Of a stretch of 43,851 nt of DNA, positions 1 to 8,892 are shown piece after piece (the stretch's first letter is position 1; each line of letters opens with the position of its first letter). This stretch comes from Verrucomicrobiota bacterium (GTDB lineage Bacteria > Verrucomicrobiota > Verrucomicrobiia > JABWAM01): positions 1 to 43,851 of the forward strand of contig JACQHZ010000112.1 of assembly GCA_016198745.1 (NCBI GenBank), read 5' to 3'. The notes under the pieces were generated by a model. The model made no database searches, had not been told where the DNA came from, and saw only the letters and a program-made list of their open reading frames with translations. Made by a program: the position numbers and the translations under genes.

Positions 1-8
1 AAATCCCT

Positions 9-46
9 GGAACTCTCACGCGATTCAGCAATCGCGTGGGAGTTCC
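9..46 (-). terminator. Strong hairpin downstream of the heparinase-like gene
   Basis: Two 17-nt arms (9-25 and 30-46) pair around a 4-nt CAGC loop with a single non-Watson-Crick position. It lies about 155 nt past the stop codon of the minus-strand gene that ends at 201, so it could end that transcript. There is no T tract after it on either strand, so a classical intrinsic terminator is not shown. It may instead be one of the many palindromic repeats in this genome. Confidence 0.4.
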
Positions 47-60
47 ATGAGGTGTTTTCT

Positions 61-188
61 CTCCTCTGTGAACCTCCGTGTCCTCTGTGGTTAACTCCCC
101 CATCCCATCGGTTGCGGCTATGCCGCGCTGTGATCTCTGTGGCTCAATGTTCTGCCTTTGAATTTGGTTGCGACTACGCCGCGCTATG
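61..188. repeat. Intergenic dispersed-repeat cluster
   Basis: Positions 61-93 carry a low-complexity CTCTGTG/CCTCCGTG string. Positions 110-132 and 166-188 are two 23-bp copies of one sequence (20 of 23 identical) centred on the palindrome GCGGCTATGCCGC. The stretch has no supported gene and lies between the hairpin at 9-46 and the stop of the heparinase-like gene. Function unknown. Confidence 0.6.
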
Positions 189-200
189 GTGAAATCCCGC

Positions 201-3200
201 TTATGCCTGGGGCGTTGCCTCGATCGGCACGATTTCGCCACCGCGCGTGACGGCCAGGATGCCGTCCGCGCGCAACTGCATGAGCAAGATTACTTCCTGC
301 TCCAGTTCCAAAGTGCGGATTCGCCCGCCCTGCGGCGTCAGCCACACCAATTCGTCGAGACCAGTCGCGGCCACGATGGCGACGGAATCTCCGTCTCGCG
401 CGCAATGCAGCGCGAGGACGTGGCCGCCCAGGTTCCGTTCCCACAACAGATCGCCGTTCGCGTTCCAAACCGAAACGCCGCGTTGGCCGCCCACGAGCAA
501 TTCAACGCGACCGTCGCCGTTGAGATCGAATGCGGCCAGCGTTGCGTCCTCGCCGAAGCTGCGCGACCATCGGCAGTAGCCGTCGGAACCCACGAGGTAA
601 GCTGAGCCGTAGCGCGTGGTGGCGGCAATTTCGGCCTTGCCGTCGCCGTCGAAGTCCGCGGCGGCAAGCGCAGTGACGGCCCAGTGCAAAAGCTCCGTTT
701 CCCAGAGCAAGGCCCCGCCTGCCCGCCGCTTGGCAGGCGGGTCCCATTCGAAGGCGTAGAGCCGGCTGCGGCCCGATGTGCCAACCAGCAGTTGTTTCGA
801 ACCGTCGCCTCGCAGGGATGCGGTGGTGATCGCCGTCGGGCGTTCCTCAGATCGCCAAACGGACGCGGGATTGAAGCGATGGGTCCATTGCCGCTCGGCG
901 ACGGAGGCGAAGGCGATGAGTTCGTTGCCGACGCCGAGGAAGAATGCGTCGGGCTGAACATGCACAGCGGTGATGGAAGAATCAAGACGATGTTGCCAGA
1001 GGACTTTGCCCGTTGGGTCCACGAGTCGAGCGTGACCATCGTGATGACCGAGCAGGATTTGTTCATCGTGAGAGGCAACGCAGGCAATGGGTGATAGTGA
1101 TTGTGAGACGCTGTTGTTTGTCGGAGATGACCTTTCATTTTGCACCCGACACTCGACACTCGGCACTCGGCACTCGGCGGATGGCTGCTCCGTCAGCGCC
1201 GCTGCGATTCCAGGCGGCGCGGGAGCGTCGCCCTCCAGCGCGAGACATGCTTTGACCGCCTCGGTGTGGGAGAGAATCGAAGGCATATACAGCACATTCA
1301 CAAAGCGTAATCGTTCGCCCTTCTTCAGCGTTGCGCGTTGGGTTTGTCGCAACACCCGCACGCCGCCGTCGGCGTGTTCGTAGTTTCCCCAGTCGCCCGC
1401 GCCGCCCGACCAATGCTTGCAATCTGGAGGACGCTCTTCACACAACGACAGATCACTCCCGTCATCGTTAAAAATCGAGAACGTCTCGCCGTTCTGCGTC
1501 ACTTGCAAGCGTCGTTCTCGTAGCGCAACCTCGCCGAGCACGCGCCAGTAACACGTGACGCGATAATCGCCCGGTTCGACGGCCTCCAGTTCATCCACGA
1601 CGAGAAACCAGCGGCCCTTCTTCCACGTGATGTTCCGACGCCAGCGCATGCCGTTATCGTCGGGAACTTCGGTTTCGGCGGTGGCGGTGTCGCCGTGGTC
1701 CTCGTGCGCGCGCAACGCGGCGAGCACCGGCTTGGAATGGGATTCGCCGTTGCGGACGATGACGACCGAATTGTGATAGCACGCCAAACGCCGCGGGTAG
1801 CCGAGATCGGCCAGCCAGATGCGGTCGCGCCAGGTGAGACGCAGGATGGCGTTCACGTCTTCGTGACTGTGCGAGAACCCGCCCGCGCCGCCGAGCAGGA
1901 GATATTCGCTTTGCGGGTCGAAATCGCGGCGAAAGGAGATTTTGTCAAAGGCTTGTTCGCGCGGGACTTTGGGCGCGCTGAGGTTGTGCCGGGCGCACAG
2001 GTCATCATACGCGGGTTGATCGAGCAGCGCCGCGCGCAGGCCGAGCGCATCCGACGGCGGTTCGGCGGACAGGTCGCAACGATACGCGCCATCGAATGCT
2101 TCCCAGTGAATCAGTGGGTGCGGTTTCTCGAAGTCGAAGGAGCGCTCGTTCTCGACGCCACGCTGGAGGAACTGATAGGCCCACTGATATTTTGGCTCGC
2201 GGTAATGCCACGCGGCGACCGCAAGCGGCTGCAACGCGCCTTCACGGCGGGTCGTCGGCGCGCGGTAGGCGGCTTCGTCACCGAAGCTGACCGGGTCGCC
2301 GCGATTGTCGGTGATGAGGATGGCGTAATCGGCGAGGCGGCGCAGGTTGCCGTTGTCCAGATATTCGGTTTCGCCTGCCTGCGCCGCCCGCCTGCCAGGC
2401 TGCGGGCAGGCCGCGGCAGGCAGGCCGCGCCTGAGGAAATAATTGAGCAGGAAATGCGGCGTGAGCCAGCCGTAGATGCAACCGCCGTTGTCGTTGGGTT
2501 TCCACGAGCGCGCGTGATGATGCATGATCGTATCAATCGCGGGCAAATGCCGATCAAACTCGTTCACGCCGTAGTGCCGGTGGAAATACTCGCGTGCCAG
2601 GTAGAGGCTCAGTGCGGCGAAGGCCTGATGATTGTTGCCGCGTGGCGAGGCAACGTGTTCGGGCTTGAAATGATCGAGTTGCGCGACCCAGCGGGCGAGG
2701 TTGTAAAGCATATTCGTGATACGCAGGCGTTCGGCGTCATCGAACACCTGGCTGGCCTCGATGACGTTCCATGCCGCCAGGACGCGCGCCAAAATGAAAT
2801 AGATCAGCGCGTTTGGTTCGATCTGCCACGTGCCAAGCTCGTCCGCGCGCGCGTGAAAGGCGAGAACGACGTTCTTGAAGACGCGGACGAACGCGGGTTG
2901 CGCGCCGAGATGCCCCAGCAACCCATAACACGCCGCTGTCCATACGGCGACGGCCGATTGGCCTTCGCGGATGTGTTCGCAAAGTTGCTCCTCGGCGCGA
3001 ACCAAAACATCAGCCGGCGGCAAGGGAACGTTGCGGACGGACGCGCAAACGTTGAGCGGTCCGTCGAGCGCCGCTTTGCCCGCCGCCGCGGACGCAAGCG
3101 CGTCGCACGCGCGACTTACGCCGGCCGCGTCGCCGCCGCCGAGCAATACAAAATTGCGACCGTCGCCCAGCGGATTGTGAATGGTTTGCGCGACAAATCC

Positions 3201-3518
3201 GCCTTCGCCCGGCCAGCCGTGATCCACAAAGCAGAGATGCTGGCGATAGAGATTGAAGATGGCGCGGTTGTTGAAACAATTGCCGAGAAGAATCTGGTTC
3301 GCGTGAGCGTCCGATGGCGCGGCGTCGTCGCGAATCGGCAGCGGGCGAACGAGTCGTTTATTCAGTGTTTCAGCGAGCGGGCGGAGTTCATCGGGACAAA
3401 CGATGAGGCAACGATCGGTGGAAAGATCGGTTTTCAGCCGCAAATCGCGCAGCTTGGGCAACAAGCGATTTTCTTCGTGTACCTCAACGTACCTTTGTTG
3501 AACAATGAGTTTATGCAT
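201..3518 (-). CDS. Heparinase II/III-like protein with C-terminal beta-propeller
   Basis: 1105 aa. Residues about 180-780 look like a heparinase II/III-type polysaccharide lyase: a helical middle part followed by a beta-rich part with the characteristic stretch GGFSHSHEDVNAILRL and, soon after, WLADLGYP. Residues about 800-1105 are FG-GAP/PQQ-like repeats such as AAADFDGDGKAEIAATTRYG, predicted to fold as a beta-propeller. The two parts are joined by a linker near residue 776 that is coded by a simple ACTCGGC repeat. A second palindromic repeat codes about 17 residues in the catalytic half (2374-2425) and a third sits in the propeller (718-742). No clear signal peptide is visible at the ATG at 3518, which follows the DUF4091 gene by 5 nt, so the two are probably co-transcribed. 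The likely role is eliminative cleavage of an acidic polysaccharide; the substrate is not inferable. Confidence 0.75.
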   Translation of the reverse strand: MHKLIVQQRYVEVHEENRLLPKLRDLRLKTDLSTDRCLIVCPDELRPLAETLNKRLVRPLPIRDDAAPSDAHANQILLGNCFNNRAIFNLYRQHLCFVDHGWPGEGGFVAQTIHNPLGDGRNFVLLGGGDAAGVSRACDALASAAAGKAALDGPLNVCASVRNVPLPPADVLVRAEEQLCEHIREGQSAVAVWTAACYGLLGHLGAQPAFVRVFKNVVLAFHARADELGTWQIEPNALIYFILARVLAAWNVIEASQVFDDAERLRITNMLYNLARWVAQLDHFKPEHVASPRGNNHQAFAALSLYLAREYFHRHYGVNEFDRHLPAIDTIMHHHARSWKPNDNGGCIYGWLTPHFLLNYFLRRGLPAAACPQPGRRAAQAGETEYLDNGNLRRLADYAILITDNRGDPVSFGDEAAYRAPTTRREGALQPLAVAAWHYREPKYQWAYQFLQRGVENERSFDFEKPHPLIHWEAFDGAYRCDLSAEPPSDALGLRAALLDQPAYDDLCARHNLSAPKVPREQAFDKISFRRDFDPQSEYLLLGGAGGFSHSHEDVNAILRLTWRDRIWLADLGYPRRLACYHNSVVIVRNGESHSKPVLAALRAHEDHGDTATAETEVPDDNGMRWRRNITWKKGRWFLVVDELEAVEPGDYRVTCYWRVLGEVALRERRLQVTQNGETFSIFNDDGSDLSLCEERPPDCKHWSGGAGDWGNYEHADGGVRVLRQTQRATLKKGERLRFVNVLYMPSILSHTEAVKACLALEGDAPAPPGIAAALTEQPSAECRVPSVECRVQNERSSPTNNSVSQSLSPIACVASHDEQILLGHHDGHARLVDPTGKVLWQHRLDSSITAVHVQPDAFFLGVGNELIAFASVAERQWTHRFNPASVWRSEERPTAITTASLRGDGSKQLLVGTSGRSRLYAFEWDPPAKRRAGGALLWETELLHWAVTALAAADFDGDGKAEIAATTRYGSAYLVGSDGYCRWSRSFGEDATLAAFDLNGDGRVELLVGGQRGVSVWNANGDLLWERNLGGHVLALHCARDGDSVAIVAATGLDELVWLTPQGGRIRTLELEQEVILLMQLRADGILAVTRGGEIVPIEATPQA
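718..742. repeat. GGCAGGC palindromic repeat inside a coding sequence
   Basis: A 25-bp sequence, cctgcccgcc followed by gcttggcaggcgggt, is identical to 40525-40549, which lies inside the TIR element at 40463-40591. Here it is in frame in the propeller part of the heparinase-like gene and codes about DPPAKRRAGGA. Confidence 0.75.
1147..1180. repeat. ACTCGGC tandem simple repeat in a coding linker
   Basis: Four imperfect units of about 9 bp (cactcggca type) lie in frame within the heparinase-like gene. On the coding strand they give the low-complexity peptide SAECRVPSVECRVQ between the lyase part and the propeller. Looks like repeat expansion in a permissive linker. Confidence 0.6.
2374..2425. 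repeat. Compound GGCAGGC palindrome inside a coding sequence
   Basis: 52 bp of nested CCTGCC/GGCAGG palindromes inserted in frame in the catalytic half of the heparinase-like gene. The encoded segment is approximately LPAAACPQPGRRAAQAG, a composition unlike the flanking protein. It resembles the repeats at 4848-4879 and 15301-15352. Confidence 0.7.
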
Positions 3519-3523
3519 AATGG

Positions 3524-6500
3524 TCAGGGCTTGGTTGCGGGCAGTATTTGTTCGAGCGCGGTCGCCACGAGTTTGCGGGCTTCGTTGTAATGATCAGGAT
3601 TGCGGCTGTAACGGAACCGGTCCTTCGGGTCCTGGACTGCCAGAAGAACCGCCTTGTCGAGCGCGGCCTGGGCCGGCTGCCATTCGCGCCCCTGTTTCTT
3701 GGCGCGTTCGATTTCTTGTTGGAGCAAGTCCAGATATTGCCAATCCTCGATTGCCTCGCGGTACAGCTCCCAGCGGACGGAATCAATCAATCTGCCCGTT
3801 TTGCGGTCAGGGTAAAAGAAGGTGTTGTGATCGCCCGTTTGATAGCCCATCGCGGGCGCGAGTCCCTCCACGCGATAATGCCACGCCTCCCACACGAACG
3901 CGCGCGGGTGCGTCCAGGGCATGTTCTCGATCATGCTCGGTTGGCCGCCGCCCGAGAGCAAGTGCCACCAGGTTTTTTTTCCAGCCCGCTGCGCGCGTTG
4001 GTAGTATTCGTCGTGTTGATCGAACGTCGGCCAACTGATGTCTATATGCGGTTGCAGGGTGTCGAGCAGTTCGTCGAGGAACACGTGCGGCGTCTCGCAC
4101 GTGGTGGGGATGCCCGCGTCGCGGTACGGCTTGGTCTGGCGGAGCCACCAACCATCGGTCCAGGGCATTTCTTCGCCAATCTCACAATAGAAAATATCGT
4201 TCCAGCCGCGGCGCTGGCACATCGCCTTCAATGCCGCGATCTTGGCCTTCGCCATCGCCTGGATCACTTCATCGGCGGCAGGATAGGGTTGATCGAGCAA
4301 CGCTTTGCGCGTGGGTGCGTCCATTCCCTCGATGCGGCCTTGCAATCCCAGACGCCGTCCGGCGTCCGCCTGCGGGCCGCCCCAGAAGACGTGCCGCAGG
4401 TCGTCCGCCAACTCATGCGAATGGAGCATGATCTTGCGGATGCCGCCGCCGAGCAACAGCGCGGTCTCCTCCTCGAACTCGCGCAAATCGAAGTTGAATC
4501 GGTAAGCCAGCTTGCCGCGCTGCGGGGTGGGTTTGTGGATGACGCCGTACTTGTATGGGATCGGGTTCTTCACATCGAACGCGGGAAAACTTTGATCGCC
4601 CTCACCCTCGACGATGGTCATGGGGACTTGACTCCCGCTGTCAAAACTGACGTTGACCTTGTGCGCAACAAGGTTCGGCGCGATTTCGTCCTTCAACGCC
4701 CGGCGCCAACCGGCGTCGTCGTTTTCCAGACCGAGCGCCTTGCGAATCGAGGAGTAGAACAGATAGGGCATGTTTTCGAGCCGCGCTTGAGCGGGGATTG
4801 AGAACGACAGCACTTTCAATTCGATGGGCAGTTGCCGGCGGGTGTCACCTGCCTGCGCCCCGGCCGTGGCAGGCAGGCCGGCGGTCACACGCAGTTCGCC
4901 TTGGTAGAGACCCGGTTTGGCGTCGGCAGGCACATGGAACGTCAACCAGAGCGGAACGGACTGTCCGGGTTCAAGTTGGGATGGGAGTGAATCGAGCAAA
5001 GCGTCACGACGGAGTCGTTTCCAGTGGTCGGCGATCATGAACTCGCTCACCACGCGGATGCGCGGCGGCGGGAGTTCCTTCCCGTCGTCGCGTTTCAGCG
5101 ATGTCACGGTACAGCTTACTTGTTGCAGAAGTTTGCCCGCCGTAAGAACGATCTGCGCCGATTCATATTCGCCGCGCGCCGCGTAAAGCGAGAGACGGGC
5201 GCGGTCCTCATTCTCGCCTTTGGCGGGACGCGACCAGCGGTGCGCGACGCGCATCGGGTCTTCGCGCCAGAGCGAGAGGGCGGGGAGCGCGACCGGCGGC
5301 GCAGCCTGCGTCAATCGCTCGACCGCCGCGCGCAACCCCGCCAGATCGCTGCCTCCAACGAACAGACTTACGCGCTCCTCGGTTTGAATAAGCGCGATGC
5401 GTCCCTTGCCAGTGCCGGGCCAGGTGGGCGTGACCGTCGCGTCGCGCGGATCGCGCGGATGCCCGACCAACGCGAGAAGCGCAGGGCTTTGCGCCGTGCC
5501 AACGACGCAATAGATGCGATAAGGATCAGTCCCAAGCGGCATGTCGCGGCGTAACTGTTCCAAGCTGGCCAGCGATTGACCGAAGTGGTTCGCGAACGCC
5601 TGAGCAAGCTGGCGTTCCTCCGCCGACGCCTGTTCGTCATAGACGACAATCGCGTTTTGTTTCTGGAGCGCGCGCAGCGTTTTCTGCAGTTCCTCTGGCG
5701 CGAAGACGACAGGCTGGTCGGCTGGCGGAGGCGAGGGATAATCGAAGGCCCACCATTCGGCTTTCTCGTCCACGCGATCTGGACGCACCTCGGCCACGAG
5801 CCGATTTTGCGCATCCCGCAGCGCCAACACCGCCTGGGGTTGTTTCAAGGCCGAACGACCCTGCCAATTCAATTCAACCGGCTGGGTCGGTCCGACCTCG
5901 ACCGTTGCCACCGATTCCCTCTGCAGATTCGCGTCCTCCAAGAACGCCTCGACTTTCCCCTGCACGAGCGAAACGAACCTGCCCGTCACGCGTAGTGATT
6001 GTCCGGCTGCCGTGAGTCGAATCGGCTTTTCATAAACCAAATACGAGTCCGCAGAGGCGATTTCTTTCAAGCCGCCAAATTGACCGTAGTGGACGGTGGT
6101 TTGCCAGACTGCGGCCGGTGGCAGCGTGACTCCGCGAAACATGACCTCGGTGGTGAAATACGCGCCCTGCCAACTGTACGTGCCGAGGGTTTGCTCCGCG
6201 TCGAACGCCATGCTCACGCCGTGGCCATTACGCGGGTTGAACACGGCCAGCCAGCGTCCGTCCCAGCCGTCCACGAAGCTGGGCGGCTGTTTTTCCCACC
6301 ATTCGATGCCGCGCCCTCCGTACGCGGTCTTGTAAGTGTCCACGCTGCGGGCGCGGTAGCTCGCGGTGCGCAGATAACTATCATGGCGATTGCGCGGATC
6401 GAAGACGACGCGGCGCGTTTGCCCGTTGAGATCGCGATAGACGATCACGCTGTCCATCATCCCGCCTTGGCGGGACGGTGGTTGCGAGGGCGACACAACC

Positions 6501-7150
6501 TGATGCAGCCACAGCTCGAACGGCGCGGCGGTCTGTTCGTTGCGATTGCGAAACTGATAGGTGAGCCGCGCGAGGCTTGAACCGTTGCGGATGCGGTACG
6601 CTTTCTCGATGATGCCATTGGACAAGATGACCTCGGCCATCTGCCCGTCGCGATTCACGCCGGAGCGCGTCACCCGATAAGGAACGATTGGCTTGGGATT
6701 GCGCGGGCCGGTGAAGCCGGCGCCGTACGCGGCCGGCGTTTGACCCGGTGCCGCCGGCCACAAGTCCGAGGTGTCGCCGACCAAGTACACATCCTGCGCC
6801 AAGTGGCCCAGAAACGCCTGATGCGCCACCGTCCGACCGACCGGATCATCGCCAAGCGGAAGGAACTTCCATCCCACCACCGCGCCGCCCGTCAGGTCCT
6901 CGATTGCCGAACGCCACGCGCGGCCAATGGCAAGTTCCATCAGATCGTTTTTCAACACCGCGTCTTCTTCGCCGTTGCCGTCCGCGTCGCGCACTGAGAT
7001 TGAACACACCTTGGTTGGCGCGTTCGTCTGCGCGCTTGCACTGATCGTGAACAGCAATAAGACAAGAGCTACAGCGTAACTGCTCAGGTTATCAGGTTCA
7101 CGGTTCACGGTTATTTTTTCACGGGCATTTCGTAAGTGCTCGATCTTCAT
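3524..7150 (-). CDS. Secreted DUF4091 (GH123-like) protein
   Basis: 1208 aa from the ATG at 7150. The frame stays open to 7324, but that extension would overlap the upstream gene ending at 7203, so 7150 is preferred. A hydrophobic segment (AVALVLLLFTISASAQ, residues about 28-43) looks like a signal peptide, with a long n-region that is partly repeat-coded. The N-terminal 600 residues are beta-rich and unassigned. From about residue 690 the pattern AHRWSRPAKGENEDR, then YAARGEYESAQIVL, is typical of the beta domain before DUF4091. The C-terminal end (VRWELYREAIEDWQYLDLL) matches the closing part of DUF4091, which is related to GH123 hexosaminidases. Likely an extracytoplasmic glycoside hydrolase. 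The catalytic pair was not identified. Confidence 0.75.
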   Translation of the reverse strand: MKIEHLRNAREKITVNREPDNLSSYAVALVLLLFTISASAQTNAPTKVCSISVRDADGNGEEDAVLKNDLMELAIGRAWRSAIEDLTGGAVVGWKFLPLGDDPVGRTVAHQAFLGHLAQDVYLVGDTSDLWPAAPGQTPAAYGAGFTGPRNPKPIVPYRVTRSGVNRDGQMAEVILSNGIIEKAYRIRNGSSLARLTYQFRNRNEQTAAPFELWLHQVVSPSQPPSRQGGMMDSVIVYRDLNGQTRRVVFDPRNRHDSYLRTASYRARSVDTYKTAYGGRGIEWWEKQPPSFVDGWDGRWLAVFNPRNGHGVSMAFDAEQTLGTYSWQGAYFTTEVMFRGVTLPPAAVWQTTVHYGQFGGLKEIASADSYLVYEKPIRLTAAGQSLRVTGRFVSLVQGKVEAFLEDANLQRESVATVEVGPTQPVELNWQGRSALKQPQAVLALRDAQNRLVAEVRPDRVDEKAEWWAFDYPSPPPADQPVVFAPEELQKTLRALQKQNAIVVYDEQASAEERQLAQAFANHFGQSLASLEQLRRDMPLGTDPYRIYCVVGTAQSPALLALVGHPRDPRDATVTPTWPGTGKGRIALIQTEERVSLFVGGSDLAGLRAAVERLTQAAPPVALPALSLWREDPMRVAHRWSRPAKGENEDRARLSLYAARGEYESAQIVLTAGKLLQQVSCTVTSLKRDDGKELPPPRIRVVSEFMIADHWKRLRRDALLDSLPSQLEPGQSVPLWLTFHVPADAKPGLYQGELRVTAGLPATAGAQAGDTRRQLPIELKVLSFSIPAQARLENMPYLFYSSIRKALGLENDDAGWRRALKDEIAPNLVAHKVNVSFDSGSQVPMTIVEGEGDQSFPAFDVKNPIPYKYGVIHKPTPQRGKLAYRFNFDLREFEEETALLLGGGIRKIMLHSHELADDLRHVFWGGPQADAGRRLGLQGRIEGMDAPTRKALLDQPYPAADEVIQAMAKAKIAALKAMCQRRGWNDIFYCEIGEEMPWTDGWWLRQTKPYRDAGIPTTCETPHVFLDELLDTLQPHIDISWPTFDQHDEYYQRAQRAGKKTWWHLLSGGGQPSMIENMPWTHPRAFVWEAWHYRVEGLAPAMGYQTGDHNTFFYPDRKTGRLIDSVRWELYREAIEDWQYLDLLQQEIERAKKQGREWQPAQAALDKAVLLAVQDPKDRFRYSRNPDHYNEARKLVATALEQILPATKP
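4848..4879. repeat. GGCAGGC palindromic repeat inside the DUF4091 gene
   Basis: A CCTGCCTG...CAGGCAGG palindrome lies in frame and codes about AGLPATAGAQAGD in the beta domain upstream of DUF4091, between two predicted strands. A loop position would explain why the gene stays open. Confidence 0.7.
7082..7112. repeat. AACCGTGAACC simple repeat, copy 1
   Basis: On the minus strand it reads as iterated AACCGTGAACC units followed by AACCTGAGCAGTTAC. It lies in the n-region of the DUF4091 signal peptide and codes VNREPDNLSS. Other copies are at 7155-7199 and 16599-16643. Confidence 0.65.
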
Positions 7151-7154
7151 GCTT

Positions 7155-7199
7155 TTCAACCGTTGAACCGTTGAACCTCTGAACCGTGAACCTGAGTAG
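7155..7199. repeat. AACCGTGAACC simple repeat, copy 2
   Basis: Fills the 52-nt gap between the unknown secreted-protein gene (stop at 7203) and the ATG of the DUF4091 gene at 7150. Iterated GTTGAACC/GTGAACC units end next to CTGAGTAGT. It displaces any normal ribosome-binding region; no good Shine-Dalgarno is visible. Confidence 0.65.
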
Positions 7200-7202
7200 T
7201 AA

Positions 7203-8708
7203 CTATTTTTCAGGTTTGAGCGAGCCATAATCCTGCGCGCCGGGTTTTGACTTGACCAGCGTCTGCCGCGGGAAAAAACCCTGTTTCTTGTAACGCTCGG
7301 CCCATTCAAACTCGGCCCGATCACGGAGCGGGATGGTGAGGCGATCCTTGCCGCAGACCTGTTTGGTCACGTTCACATATTCAGCAAAATTCGTCGCCAG
7401 TTTGGCGCGAACATGGACCTCGCCGGTCTGGTTGCGGAACACGTCGAATAACTTCATTTTTTCCACCAACGAATCGCCCACCGTCTGCACATATTCCTCG
7501 TCCGTATCAACACTGCGTTGGTACGCTCCGTTAAACTTCAGGGAAGCAACCTGGTTCGTCCAGGCCGCAAATTGAGTTTCATCGGGAAAACTCAGGAAGT
7601 AAATGCCCGCGTCATCCCATGCTCCAAAATCATCCCACACAGCGATGGCGGCGACGGCAGGGTTTTCGACGAACACCTCGTAATTGCGTCGAGCCATTTC
7701 CGCCGAATAATTCGGTTGCTTGAAGTGTTTGAAGATGGGAGCCGGTTGCGACCTTCCCAGGTCCCACTTGGCAAAGACGAATTCGATGTCGTCGCCCAGC
7801 AGTTGATGATGCAGTTCGGTGATGCCTTTGACGTGGCGTTCCAATTTCCATACATATTTGCTCTCGCGCCCGCCAACGCACCGATCGCAAGCGCCGTACA
7901 GCCAGGCTTCGTAGTTCCAAAGGCGGTTTCCCTTGCCGCGCGCATCGTACATCCCCTTGTATAACGCGTGGCGGGGATTGGTCATCGGAATGTCGCCGCG
8001 TTTTTCCTCCTCCGACAGCGTGAGATACCAGTTGGTGAGACCCGGGTAAAAACCAAACAGAATGTCCGGGTGTGCCTCGCGCATGGCCTGCATGATGTCG
8101 CGCCCCAGGTCGTACCAGAACCGGGGATCGTTGCTGACGGTTTCCATTTTGCTGAACTCGACATCGAGCAGCATCCGTCGCAGGCCGGCGTGCCGCAGCA
8201 ATTCGGCGCGTTGTTTCATTCCCTCCACGGCGGCGGCGCGCCATTGTTCGCGGGTTTGAGCCGGATCGAGAATCGGATGCGCGTGAACGTGCAGGAAAGA
8301 ATCATTGCATCCGTAACGACGGTAGAGTTCTTGGAACTCGCGCGCCTTTCCGAAGATGAACTTTTTCTCGCCATCATCGTGATAGACCGGCTCCTGCCAA
8401 CCCCCTTCGACGAGATGCGGCAGCATTCCGCGAATCGAAAGCGCAAGGCCGTCTGATCCGATCACGCGGCCCCAGTAAAACGCGCGCTCGGCGGTAAGAT
8501 CGCCGTTGGGATGTTCGCTGAAATCCGCGCCAACATAGGATGTCAGCTTGAGCAAAGGCCAGTGATACAACTTCTTTGACTCCGCCAGAGCCGGCGTGGC
8601 GAACAACAGCGATACGCAAAGGATGAGGGCACATCCGAATGGCGCTAAGATAAGCTGGATGGTGGATTTGCAAGAGGCGCTTCGCGCGACCCAAAGCAGG
8701 ACAGGCAT
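7203..8708 (-). CDS. Secreted protein of unknown family, TIM-barrel glycosidase-like
   Basis: 501 aa from the ATG at 8708; the frame is open to 8846, but that part is coded by a dispersed repeat. The preferred start itself lies at the edge of the repeat (GGCAAG ATG CCTGTC). A hydrophobic stretch ending FATPALAES (residues about 22-43) is a convincing signal peptide. The mature part has a barrel-like rhythm, with LHVHAHPILDP, RMLLDVEFSK, DILFGFYPGLTNWY and VAAIAVWDDFGAWDD. I do not recognise a named family. Its position between DUF4838 and DUF4091 genes and its secretion suggest a glycan-related role. The native N-terminus may have been replaced by the repeat. Confidence 0.6.
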   Translation of the reverse strand: MPVLLWVARSASCKSTIQLILAPFGCALILCVSLLFATPALAESKKLYHWPLLKLTSYVGADFSEHPNGDLTAERAFYWGRVIGSDGLALSIRGMLPHLVEGGWQEPVYHDDGEKKFIFGKAREFQELYRRYGCNDSFLHVHAHPILDPAQTREQWRAAAVEGMKQRAELLRHAGLRRMLLDVEFSKMETVSNDPRFWYDLGRDIMQAMREAHPDILFGFYPGLTNWYLTLSEEEKRGDIPMTNPRHALYKGMYDARGKGNRLWNYEAWLYGACDRCVGGRESKYVWKLERHVKGITELHHQLLGDDIEFVFAKWDLGRSQPAPIFKHFKQPNYSAEMARRNYEVFVENPAVAAIAVWDDFGAWDDAGIYFLSFPDETQFAAWTNQVASLKFNGAYQRSVDTDEEYVQTVGDSLVEKMKLFDVFRNQTGEVHVRAKLATNFAEYVNVTKQVCGKDRLTIPLRDRAEFEWAERYKKQGFFPRQTLVKSKPGAQDYGSLKPEK

Positions 8709-8828
8709 CTTGCCTGTCACCCCTCTGGGGTGGCCTGTCTCCGTCAGGTCGGGCCTTCGCCACGCCGAAGCCCCGAATGCTTTCGGAGCGCAGGCGGAAG
8801 ACAGGCAAGATGCCTGTCCTACTTTAGC
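8672..8828 (-). repeat. Element A copy 1 (TIR, CAGGCATCTTGCCTG type)
   Basis: About 157 bp and almost identical to the reverse complement of 13044-13221. Its inner ends are inverted repeats of roughly 26 bp, each containing the palindrome GACAGGCATCTTGCCTGTC. The centre carries CCCCGAATGCTTTCGGAG, a hairpin module also found at 14411, 42948 and 42980. There is no coding capacity for a transposase. It overlaps the 5' end of the unknown secreted-protein gene and supplies its most plausible start codon. Confidence 0.85.
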
Positions 8829-8892
8829 GCCAACATGTTGGTTCATACGAATTGCTAAGCGCCTAAGCGCCTAAAGAGGGAGCGCGTCTCTA

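Noticed and set aside
1695-3590. 631-codon plus-strand open frame
   Set aside because: Antisense to the heparinase-like gene. Its peptide has no recognisable family, and long antisense frames are expected from the high third-position GC.
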